Below the pieces are notes generated by a model. The model was not told the origin of the DNA. It saw only the letters and a list, made by a program, of their open reading frames with translations, and did no database searches. Both the position numbers and the translations under genes were made by a program. This document shows, piece by piece, positions 44,841 through 53,916 of a stretch of 64,000 nucleotides of DNA; position 1 is the first letter of the stretch, and the number at the start of each line of letters is the position of its first letter. The stretch is from Lunatimonas salinarum. GTDB lineage: Bacteria > Bacteroidota > Bacteroidia > Cytophagales > Cyclobacteriaceae. The stretch spans positions 22,197 through 86,196 of the forward strand of contig NZ_JACVCV010000020.1 in assembly GCF_017811155.1 (NCBI RefSeq). Direction: 5' to 3'.

Positions 44841-47800
44841 TCAACGCGTTGTTTTTAAGAGTTTACCAAATCCATCGAACATCTCCATTTTTACTACTTG
44901 GTTGGACTGCCTTACGTGATTGGATGATTGGCCCAAATACCCTGAACCCCCATAAAATTCCCTCGTTGAAACGAGTCCATCGGCATGCCATAGCTTGGCG
45001 TAAGCCGCATCTGCACCTGGTCGGATAGGGGGGGCACTGGGTAGGGTATCCGCCCGAATGGCCAATTTGCCATCGGTGTTGCTAAACAAGTACATATACC
45101 GCCCGCTGTGGGCATGATACAATGCGTGCACTGCTTTCGTATCTCCCTCCAAAAATAAATTTGATGTAGCCGGTTTAAAACCTCCCCGTCCATCACCCGT
45201 CAATACCTGTCCGTAAGATGCATCGTATCGGCCCGTTAGCACCTCCACGCCGTGGAAGTTTCCTGTCAGCAACAGATCCAAGTTCCCGTCCCCGTTAAAA
45301 TCCTCTGCCAGACTACCGAAAACCGGGGAAATCTGTGCCTCGTTGGGTAATGCACGGAATAAAAAGGCGCTACCCGCCTGATTGGATAAGATACCGGTAT
45401 GAAACGTATCTACTGAGAGGGTGGTGAGCTTGGTGGTGTCCAAGTTAGCGAACAAGTCCTCTACCGAAGTAACGGCATAGGAGGCATAGCTTGAAAATCT
45501 CCGCTTGAGTGAAGGAATCTGTGCAAACAAGTCGTCACGGGGATGAATCGGGTACCTAACCCCATCCACTTTATAGGAAATGATTGCTTCCTTCGTTCCA
45601 TTGGTATCCACATCTGCGATATGAATCTGAAGCGGTCCTTCAAGGGAAGTCTTATAACGGCTGTTTAGCCCAAGATTCCCAACTACATAATCCACATACC
45701 CATCCCTGTCTAAGTCTGCTCCGACAATGCTATTCCACCAACCACGGGTCCTCGAAAGACCCAATTCATCGGTCACGTTTATAAGAGAGCCTCCTTCATT
45801 TTTATAAACCGTAACCGGCATCCATTCTCCAACCACTATCAAATCTGCCCACCCATCACGATCAAAATCAGACCAAATAGCCGATGTTACCATGCCGATG
45901 CTTGTCAGGCCCGGGGCAATTTGTGCTGTCACGTCAACAAACTTGCCGTTTTGGTTTTCCAAAATCATACTCGCACCTGGCTCAGGATAGCGCTGTGGAG
46001 ACAGCCTACCCCCTACAAACAAATCCAGGTCTCCGTCTCGGTCAAAATCAGCCGAAACCACACAGGATCCACTCACCGGACGGTCTGGCAGTACCGACGT
46101 ATCTAACAAAAAATCTCCATCCTGATTGATATATAATCGGTCTTGGTAATATCGGGAACCGGCCTCGAATTCATTACCCCCCGAAACCACATACAAGTCT
46201 AAGTCCCCATCTCCATCCGCATCGAAAAACAAAGACCCCATGTCCTCCTCGAATGCGTTGCCTGAATCCAATACCATCCGCCGGAAAGTCCCATCTGATA
46301 GCTGAGTATATATTTCACCAGATTGCTTAAACGCTCCTCCCACAAAAAAATCGTCCAAATCGTCACCATTGATATCAGCAACAGCGATCCCTGGGCCCAG
46401 CTGGGAAAGCTTGTGAGGCAGGAGAGGTTGAATATTGAAGTCGGAAAAATAGGTCTCCTGATGCCGATAGTCTATGCCCAAAACACTATCCTGAACGGCT
46501 CTGAACAGGATGTTCTCTTGGCTTGCACCGCCCGCCACGTAGCTATCATCCTTTGGATTATAGGCAATTTCCAACAAACAATTTCCATTGACTTGTGTCA
46601 ATACTTGACTGCGTTGGTCTGGCCACACCACCAATAACGTGTCGACCTTGGTGTTCGCTCCCAAGCCAAAGTGGATTTTTCCAGAAACAGAGGACTGATA
46701 CCCTCTACTCAGGTAATGTTCGTATACCTGCCGCTGATCTCCCGAAACCAGCCAAATTTTTGTGCCGATCCCATCTAGGTTGTTTTTTGGCCCACGCAAA
46801 CGAATCGTGAGGTAATTGTGCCCACTTCCTAGGATTGAGTTATTTTTAAACAAATGGGCCGGTGAACCGGTGTTTGATATTACCAAGTCCAGTGCACCGT
46901 CGTTATTGAGATCGGTGTAAACCGCCCCGCTGGAAAAGGATTCTTCTGTAATACCCCAAGTCGTACTGACATCCTGAAAGGTCAAATCCCGCTGATTGTG
47001 AAACACAAAATTGGCAACATGTGCGCCTTCCAATCCCTGGATCGCTTCAAATAGTAGCCTAGCCCTTTCGCTTTCTCCCGAACCCGCTCCAAAGACACTG
47101 GACTTATAGTCCACAAAATCACGGTTCGTAATATCCTTAGGGTAACCATTGGTGATCAAGAGATCTCTCCACCCGTCATTATCCAGATCGGCCCACAGGG
47201 CACTCCAACTCCAGTCAGTGGCACTAATACCGGCTAACTGACCCACATCGCTGAATCTCGGTAACCCATCATGGGAAATACCGCGGTTCCACTGAAGCGT
47301 GTTTCTCATAAACTGCGGTTCGTAGCCGTAGACCGCTTCCGACCTAAATCGCTCATGCAAGGTCATGCCAAACATCATTTTCTGCCGAAAGTTATCCGGT
47401 GGAAGCATGTCCAATGTGACGATATCTAGGAGCCCGTCGTTGTCGAAATCGCCCACATCATTTCCCATCGCCGAATAACTCGTGTGCCCAAACACATCCG
47501 ACGCACGGTTTTGGAAAGTTCCGTCCTGTTGATTGATGTAAAACAAATCATTGGACAGGTAGTCATTCGAAACATAAATATCTGGCCAGCCATCTAGGTT
47601 AAAATCACCGATCGAAACCCCCAAACCGTATCCTTCTATGGTGATCCCCGCGGTAGTAGATACATCGGTAAAGGTATTGTCACCGTTGTTTCGGTACAGC
47701 TTGTCTGTATTGACCATCTTTCCATCCACCCGTTTTTTCCGGATCACATTGGGGCCAGTCTCGTCGGTGATGTTATTCAGCAAGTACATATCCAACAATC

Positions 47801-48332
47801 CATCCCTGTCATAGTCAAAAAAAGCGGCTTGGACGCTGTGAGCCGTATCTGCCAACCCGTACTCAAGCGCCCTCTCGGTAAAGGTATGGTCTCCGTTGTT
47901 GATGTAGAGTTCGTTTGCTCTCCTATCACCGGCGTAAGGGCCTGCAAAGCAGATATAAACATCTTGAAACCCATCCTGATTGATATCGATGATCGATACC
48001 CCATTGGCCCATTTCCCTTCGGTATTGATGCCAGACTGGTTCGTGATATCCTCAAATTGAAAATTCCCCTTATTTAGGTAAACCCTGCTTTGCCCCATAT
48101 TGGAAGTAAAGACCAAATCATCCAGCCCGTCATTATTGAGGTCTCCCGCACCCACACCTGCCCCGTTGTAAAAATACTCGAAGGTCAATACATTCAGTTC
48201 ACTGCTTTCGAACAAGGTATTTTGGAAAAAAACACCCGAATGGGCTGATGATATCTTTTCAAAAGTATTCTTTTCGAGACAACCGGCTAGCAGAAAATAG
48301 GCAAGAATCAAATAACCACATAGAAATCGCAT
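44841..48332 (-). CDS. VCBS/FG-GAP repeat lipoprotein with ASPIC/UnbV domain
   Basis: The 1163-residue lipoprotein (lipobox LLAGC) contains many FG-GAP/VCBS units of the form D-x-N-x-D-G-x-x-D, such as GDLNNDGLDDLVFTS and IDINQDGFQDVY, which bind Ca2+ and build a beta-propeller. An ASPIC/UnbV domain (about residues 520-585: TIRLRGPKNNLDGIGTKIW) lies between two propeller-like regions. Such proteins commonly accompany SusC/SusD pairs in Cytophagales. It is convergent with that operon, so it is not co-transcribed. Confidence 0.9.
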   Translation of the reverse strand: MRFLCGYLILAYFLLAGCLEKNTFEKISSAHSGVFFQNTLFESSELNVLTFEYFYNGAGVGAGDLNNDGLDDLVFTSNMGQSRVYLNKGNFQFEDITNQSGINTEGKWANGVSIIDINQDGFQDVYICFAGPYAGDRRANELYINNGDHTFTERALEYGLADTAHSVQAAFFDYDRDGLLDMYLLNNITDETGPNVIRKKRVDGKMVNTDKLYRNNGDNTFTDVSTTAGITIEGYGLGVSIGDFNLDGWPDIYVSNDYLSNDLFYINQQDGTFQNRASDVFGHTSYSAMGNDVGDFDNDGLLDIVTLDMLPPDNFRQKMMFGMTLHERFRSEAVYGYEPQFMRNTLQWNRGISHDGLPRFSDVGQLAGISATDWSWSALWADLDNDGWRDLLITNGYPKDITNRDFVDYKSSVFGAGSGESERARLLFEAIQGLEGAHVANFVFHNQRDLTFQDVSTTWGITEESFSSGAVYTDLNNDGALDLVISNTGSPAHLFKNNSILGSGHNYLTIRLRGPKNNLDGIGTKIWLVSGDQRQVYEHYLSRGYQSSVSGKIHFGLGANTKVDTLLVVWPDQRSQVLTQVNGNCLLEIAYNPKDDSYVAGGASQENILFRAVQDSVLGIDYRHQETYFSDFNIQPLLPHKLSQLGPGIAVADINGDDLDDFFVGGAFKQSGEIYTQLSDGTFRRMVLDSGNAFEEDMGSLFFDADGDGDLDLYVVSGGNEFEAGSRYYQDRLYINQDGDFLLDTSVLPDRPVSGSCVVSADFDRDGDLDLFVGGRLSPQRYPEPGASMILENQNGKFVDVTAQIAPGLTSIGMVTSAIWSDFDRDGWADLIVVGEWMPVTVYKNEGGSLINVTDELGLSRTRGWWNSIVGADLDRDGYVDYVVGNLGLNSRYKTSLEGPLQIHIADVDTNGTKEAIISYKVDGVRYPIHPRDDLFAQIPSLKRRFSSYASYAVTSVEDLFANLDTTKLTTLSVDTFHTGILSNQAGSAFLFRALPNEAQISPVFGSLAEDFNGDGNLDLLLTGNFHGVEVLTGRYDASYGQVLTGDGRGGFKPATSNLFLEGDTKAVHALYHAHSGRYMYLFSNTDGKLAIRADTLPSAPPIRPGADAAYAKLWHADGLVSTREFYGGSGYLGQSSNHVRQSNQVVKMEMFDGFGKLLKTTR

Positions 48333-48675
48333 CGGAATACGGAGATTGTTGGACGTTATCCCCGAAAGATAATCATATAAACGAATTGGCGCAGAAGCTG
48401 CCAGGTAAAATTAAGGTTACTATTTCGTGCATCAGACAAACGCGGCCTATCGGAGGTATGCCTTCTGGTGGCTTCAAAAACACTTCTTACCCACTTAGGC
48501 GGCCATCCGAGACAAACAAGCGGACTTCTCGATCCATTATGATCCAATTGGGGAATTTTCAACCGTCAGGACTATCCTCCCCAAAAAATCTGATAACAGA
48601 CAATCAAAAGACTTTAATACTACCGAATATTTAGATATCTTTAGTAACACGTTTTTTCTCACGCTTTTTCCCGTT
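48333..48675. other. Intergenic region upstream of the helicase operon, with a candidate promoter
   Basis: No gene is supported here; the plus-strand frame 48248-48634 overlaps the VCBS gene antisense. A possible Bacteroidota-type promoter is TTTA at 48613-48616 and TATCTTTA at 48636-48643, separated by 19 bases (consensus TTTG and TAnnTTTG). It ends 32 bases before the helicase ATG. Both boxes have A for the final G, so this is weak. Confidence 0.35.
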
Positions 48676-51600
48676 ATGCAGGCATTTGAAGTTCATGAAC
48701 AAATAGTCAAAGACTATAAAGACTATTTGAAAAGTTTTAATATCATTAAGGATCAAAGGATCAATAAGGTAGTAAATGAAGCCTTCAAAAAGGATGAATA
48801 CATTCCGGAACCTCTGATTCAGTTCAATCCCTCATTTAAGAAGGCAGCATCTTTGGATAGCCTGGTAAGCGAGGGTGTGCTTCATCAAGAATTGAATCGT
48901 GTATTTAAAGGATTCAAACTTCACACTCACCAAGAGCAGGCAATTCGAAAAGGCGCTTCTGATAAATCATTTATTGTAACCTCCGGAACCGGTTCAGGAA
49001 AGTCCCTAACTTTTCTCGGCACGATCTTCAATCACCTATTCAGAAATCCCGGAGGGAAAGGCATCAAGGCTATTTTGGTTTACCCCATGAATGCTTTGAT
49101 TAATTCTCAGGAAGAAGAAATCAAAAAATATGCGGCCAATTATGGTACTGATTTTCCCATCACTTTTAAGAAATACACGGGACAGGAGTCAGCACAAGCG
49201 AAAGAAGAAGTCGAGTCTGAGCTCCCGGATATCCTATTGACCAACTACATGATGCTTGAACTCCTACTCACCCGAGGCAAGGAGGAGTCCATCCGAAAGT
49301 CAATCGCAAATAACCTTCAGTTCCTTGTCTTTGACGAGTTGCATACTTATCGGGGTAGGCAAGGTGCCGATGTTTCCATTTTGATTAGAAGGCTCAAATC
49401 TCTATGTAAGCATGAAGTGATCTCGATTGGCACTTCGGCCACCATGGCTTCAGGTGATCACATCGCAGATGAAAAGCAGGTAGTAGCAGATGTGGCCACA
49501 GAAATCTTCGGGGAGAAATTTGAGAAGGATCAAATCATCGGAGAAACGCTGGAAACAGTAACCGATCCCTCATGTAAACTTCCAATGCCATTGGATTTGC
49601 AGGAGGTGATGACAAGGGATGTGAATAAAAATGGGTCTGAGGATGAGTTTAGAAAGCATCCATTTGCCATTTGGTTGGAGCGTGAAATTGCTTTGTCTTT
49701 TAATTCGGATGGGACTATAAAAAGAGCCAAGCCGAAATCACTCAATGAGATTGTGATAAAGCTAAGTCAAGCCTCCAGAATTGAGGATGAAGAAAGATGC
49801 CTGGAATATTTGAAAAAGTTTTTTGAATGGTCAGAGGCCCTGAACATCAAGAATTCATCCAATCGACAATCCTTCCTGCCTTTCAAAATCCATCAGTTTA
49901 TATCTCAAACGGGTAATGTGTATGTGACTCTTGATTCCCGAAAAAACAGGGAGATCACGTTAGAGGATGGACGATATATCAAAGAAGGAGATGAGGATAG
50001 GTATATTTTCCCGGTATTGTTCAGCAGATACTCAGGGGTGGACTTTATCTGTGTAAAAAAGAATTTTTCGGAAGGGAAATTTGAACCCAGAGAACCAGAC
50101 TCTTTGCCTGAGAAAATTACCAAGACCAGTTTGAAGGGCGACAAGGAAGAAGGGCGAAGCAAACGTGTCTTGAAAGAAAGTGACTTCGAACAAGGGTATC
50201 TTATTCTTCCAGAAAAGGACGAAGAACTTTGGAACTCCGATATGATCGAATCTTTGCCGGATACTTGGTGGAAAGAGAAAAAATCGGGGGAAAAAGTCTT
50301 GGATAATTTTTACGAGTTCCGGGCGCCTCAAAAAGTATACTTCAACTCGGATGGCCGTTTTTCGAATGATCCAGAGGCAGGACTGAATATGACTGGATGG
50401 TTTGTTTCTGCACCCATGCTCTATGATCCTACCTGTGGGGTGGTTTACGACCCCAGAACCAGGGAGAATACCAAATTGATGAAGGTGGGAAATGTGGGTA
50501 AGAGCACAGCCACCACGATTACCACATTCAGTATCCTCAAAGCTCAGTATGATCAAAAGGTGAAGGTCACCGATCAAAAAGTGATGAGCTTTACGGATAA
50601 CCGACAGGATGCATCTCTTCAAACTGGGCACTTTAATGACTTCCTGATGATCGGTCGGTTAAGGTCTTCCATTTACCGTGCTCTGAAAACTTCAGAAAAC
50701 CACATGCTCCACATGGATACCATTTCAACAGAAGTTTTTAAAGAGTTGAAATTGGCTGAGGCAGATTATGCAAGGAACCCATCTTCCAATCCCAAATGGC
50801 CTGATGAAGAAAATGAAAAGGCTTTGATTGATTTTCTTAAGGTCAGGATACTCTATGATTTAAGAAGGGGTTGGCGATACAATACACCCAATCTGGAGCA
50901 ATGTGGACTTTTGGATATTACCTACTCAAGACTAAAGGACTATTGCGAAGAAGAGTCATTTTTTGAGAGAGATGAATTATTGTCCATTCTTTCACCTGCC
51001 GAACGGGAAAACTTTGTGCTGCAAGTGTTGAACTACTTCCGTACAGCCTATGCATTCAATTACTACCTACTTGATGAAGATAAACGGCCGGTATTAGAAG
51101 AGCGACTTAAGCAGAAATTAAACTCCAACAGTGAATGGTCTTTAGAGCAAGATGAGCGATTGGAAAGACCTCCAGTATTGATTTACGAAAGAATTGGAAA
51201 GATTAGGAAAGGTGCTTACACGGAAAGTATCGGGCCTACCAGTAATTTGGGTAAATACATCAAGCGCGTATTTGCCAAAAAAAGCCTTCCTCCTATCAAA
51301 GGGTCTAATTTAGGGGAGTACATCAAGAAACTTTGCAAGACTCTTCAGGACGGTCATTTTCTTTCCTCAGTAGAGATACAGGGAGAAAAAGGCAAGACCT
51401 TTGGCTATCAGCTGAAAGTGGACAAAATCATTTGGAAGCTGGGAGACGGAGAGAATGTCCTAACCGATGAGGTCAGAATCAATATGACTGGGGATGAATT
51501 GAAAATTAAACCCAATCAATACTTCAAGTCATTTTATCAGCAGGACTTCAAAGCCTTTAATAAATTCTTTAGAGCATCAGAGCATACCGGTCAGATCTCT

Positions 51601-53916
51601 TCATCCGAGCGAATCGAGCGAGAGGATAAATTCCGATCAGGGGATATTTCTGCCTTATATTGTTCTCCGACCATGGAATTAGGTATCGATATCGCCAATC
51701 TGAATATTGTCCATATGCGTAACGTGCCGCCTAACCCTGCTAACTACGCGCAGCGAAGTGGACGTGCAGGCAGAAGTGGTCAGACAGCTTTGGTTTTCAC
51801 TTACTGTTCCAATACCTCACCTCATGATCGACACTTTTTCAAGAATTCGATAGACATGGTGGCTGGTTCGGTTAAGGCGCCACGGATTGATTTGCTCAAC
51901 GAGGAACTGATCATCAGTCATTTCAATGCTTACATCTTCATGCATCTTGGATTGACTTCGATCAATAGTTCGGTTCGGGATTTCTTGGATTTGGATCAAA
52001 AGCAAAACCTACCTATCCGGACAAAAATCCATGATCATTTCAAAGACCAAAAACTCAATTTTCAGTCTGAATGGATCAATGGTTTTAAAAGAGTAATCAA
52101 AGACAAATTCCCTGAACTTGCTAAATCCAAGTGGTTTGGTGATGAATGGCTTCAAGTAAGAGCCAATCAATTTTATACTGATTTGGATAAAAGCTTTGAC
52201 CGCTGGAGAACCCTATTCAAGAACGCTACCAAGATGGTCGAAAAGGCCACCGCGGTAATGAATGACCCGACTTTTGCAAGAGATAGCAAGGAATCTCGGG
52301 AGGCCGGCAGGCTATTGAATATCGGAAGAAGACAGCGGGACTTATTGCTGAACGAACAGCAAGGTGGCTTCAGGAACGATTCTGAATTTTATGTGTATCG
52401 GTATCTGGCAGCAGAAGGCTTCTTACCTGGATACAACTTCACCCGATTGCCGGTTCGCGCATTTATCGGAAAGAGAAGCCAGGATGAGGGTACCTTCATT
52501 TCCAGACCAAGATTCATTGCGCTCAAAGAGTTTGGGCCGGGCAATCTGATTTATCACAATGGAGGTAAGTTTAGAGTGACCCGAATGCAATTGTCGGACT
52601 CTGACGCCAGATTGGAGAAAATCAAAATCTCAACGAAAACCGGGTATGCTTGGCTTGGAGAGGAAGGTACGACTGTAAATAATGATCCTATCACTCATGA
52701 AGCTTTAAAAGGCCAGGCCAATGCTCAAACCCATTCAAATATTCTTGAATTGGTCGAAACAGACACTTGGCCCCAGGAAAGAATATCTTCTGAGGAAGAA
52801 GAACGCCTCTCCTCCGGTTACGAAATCGAGCAGTATTTCCATTATCCCAAAGGAACGGAATTTACCCAAAAGACCATTCTAAAAGCTTCGGGTGCAGATC
52901 TGATGAATCTTATTTTCTGCCCTGCCACCAAGCTTATTCAGCTCAACAAAAAATGGAGGTCTTCCAAAGAAGAGGAAGAAGAGGAGTCAGGATTCCTAAT
53001 CGGAAGGGTTAGTGGAAAGTGGCTTAAAAAGTCAGACTTGGAACTTAAGGAGGAGAGGGAAAAAGACCCCGCCACTTACATCCATTTATACACTACCGAT
53101 ACAGCTGATTCCCTGTATTTGCAACCCATTGATGCATTGGGCTTGGGTGAGGATGGAGTGATTTCTTTGACCTTTGCGTTGAAGCGGGCCATTGAGCAAG
53201 TATTTCAAATCGAAGAATCTGAGGTCGGAGTCTGGTTTATGGGTAACAAGGAATCTCCCAATATCCTCATCTATGAGGCTGCTGAAGGTAGCCTTGGTAT
53301 CCTATCTCAAATCACGCAAGATCCGGAAAGGCTAAAGGAGGTATTCCGTCAAGCGTATCAATTGATGCACTTTGATCCTGAAACCAAAGAGGATCTTGCT
53401 CCCGAAAAACCAAAGGCCAGCTACGATGACCTGCTTTCTTATTACAATCAACGCTACCATGAAAAGTTGGATCGTTTTAGTATTCAAAAAGCATTGGAGC
53501 TACTGATGATTTGTGAGGTAGACAATACCGGTTCGGGAAATAGCGGACATGCAGATAGGGAAGCCCATTATCAGGAACTGATCGCCAGGTATGACAAAAG
53601 CTCAGAACTGGAAAAAAAACTGATTGACTACCTCTATCAAAATGACTACCTACTCCCCGATAAGGCACAAGTCAACCTAAATAAATCACTTGGCTTCTAC
53701 ATCAGTGCAGATTTTGTGTTTTTGAATGCGGACAAAACCATCAAATCAGTCGTATTCTGTGACGGGTCTGTCCACGATCGCGATCAGGTCAGGGAAGATG
53801 ATAACCATAAACGGACAATTCTATGGGGCTCTGGAATCGATGTGATCGAATGGCATTACACTGAATCCATTCCAGATTTATTGAACCGCAGAAAAGATAT
53901 TTTCAGGAAAATATGA
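48676..53916 (+). CDS. DEAD/DEAH helicase with DUF1998-type region and Vsr-like C terminus (DrmA-DrmB-like)
   Basis: The 1746-residue protein carries a superfamily 2 helicase: Walker A TSGTGSGKS (about residues 101-109), DEAH-type box DELH (about 219), SAT motif (about 254), and motor 2 with GIDIANLNIVH (about 1003) and QRSGRAGRSGQ (about 1026). Residues about 1400-1570 look like a DUF1998 region, though its usual cysteine cluster is reduced. The last 105 residues read as a Vsr/DUF559-like fold: SELEKKLIDYL, ADFVF, VFCDGSVHD and KRTILWGSGIDVIEW; the Glu of the usual ExK-type site is not evident. This combines features split between DrmA and DrmB of DISARM; DruE of Druantia is an alternative comparison. 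It heads the operon and overlaps the next gene by ATGA. Confidence 0.85.
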   Translation: MQAFEVHEQIVKDYKDYLKSFNIIKDQRINKVVNEAFKKDEYIPEPLIQFNPSFKKAASLDSLVSEGVLHQELNRVFKGFKLHTHQEQAIRKGASDKSFIVTSGTGSGKSLTFLGTIFNHLFRNPGGKGIKAILVYPMNALINSQEEEIKKYAANYGTDFPITFKKYTGQESAQAKEEVESELPDILLTNYMMLELLLTRGKEESIRKSIANNLQFLVFDELHTYRGRQGADVSILIRRLKSLCKHEVISIGTSATMASGDHIADEKQVVADVATEIFGEKFEKDQIIGETLETVTDPSCKLPMPLDLQEVMTRDVNKNGSEDEFRKHPFAIWLEREIALSFNSDGTIKRAKPKSLNEIVIKLSQASRIEDEERCLEYLKKFFEWSEALNIKNSSNRQSFLPFKIHQFISQTGNVYVTLDSRKNREITLEDGRYIKEGDEDRYIFPVLFSRYSGVDFICVKKNFSEGKFEPREPDSLPEKITKTSLKGDKEEGRSKRVLKESDFEQGYLILPEKDEELWNSDMIESLPDTWWKEKKSGEKVLDNFYEFRAPQKVYFNSDGRFSNDPEAGLNMTGWFVSAPMLYDPTCGVVYDPRTRENTKLMKVGNVGKSTATTITTFSILKAQYDQKVKVTDQKVMSFTDNRQDASLQTGHFNDFLMIGRLRSSIYRALKTSENHMLHMDTISTEVFKELKLAEADYARNPSSNPKWPDEENEKALIDFLKVRILYDLRRGWRYNTPNLEQCGLLDITYSRLKDYCEEESFFERDELLSILSPAERENFVLQVLNYFRTAYAFNYYLLDEDKRPVLEERLKQKLNSNSEWSLEQDERLERPPVLIYERIGKIRKGAYTESIGPTSNLGKYIKRVFAKKSLPPIKGSNLGEYIKKLCKTLQDGHFLSSVEIQGEKGKTFGYQLKVDKIIWKLGDGENVLTDEVRINMTGDELKIKPNQYFKSFYQQDFKAFNKFFRASEHTGQISSSERIEREDKFRSGDISALYCSPTMELGIDIANLNIVHMRNVPPNPANYAQRSGRAGRSGQTALVFTYCSNTSPHDRHFFKNSIDMVAGSVKAPRIDLLNEELIISHFNAYIFMHLGLTSINSSVRDFLDLDQKQNLPIRTKIHDHFKDQKLNFQSEWINGFKRVIKDKFPELAKSKWFGDEWLQVRANQFYTDLDKSFDRWRTLFKNATKMVEKATAVMNDPTFARDSKESREAGRLLNIGRRQRDLLLNEQQGGFRNDSEFYVYRYLAAEGFLPGYNFTRLPVRAFIGKRSQDEGTFISRPRFIALKEFGPGNLIYHNGGKFRVTRMQLSDSDARLEKIKISTKTGYAWLGEEGTTVNNDPITHEALKGQANAQTHSNILELVETDTWPQERISSEEEERLSSGYEIEQYFHYPKGTEFTQKTILKASGADLMNLIFCPATKLIQLNKKWRSSKEEEEEESGFLIGRVSGKWLKKSDLELKEEREKDPATYIHLYTTDTADSLYLQPIDALGLGEDGVISLTFALKRAIEQVFQIEESEVGVWFMGNKESPNILIYEAAEGSLGILSQITQDPERLKEVFRQAYQLMHFDPETKEDLAPEKPKASYDDLLSYYNQRYHEKLDRFSIQKALELLMICEVDNTGSGNSGHADREAHYQELIARYDKSSELEKKLIDYLYQNDYLLPDKAQVNLNKSLGFYISADFVFLNADKTIKSVVFCDGSVHDRDQVREDDNHKRTILWGSGIDVIEWHYTESIPDLLNRRKDIFRKI

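Noticed and set aside
48248..48634. 128-codon frame before the helicase operon
   Set aside because: It is antisense to the start of the VCBS gene and of low-complexity composition.
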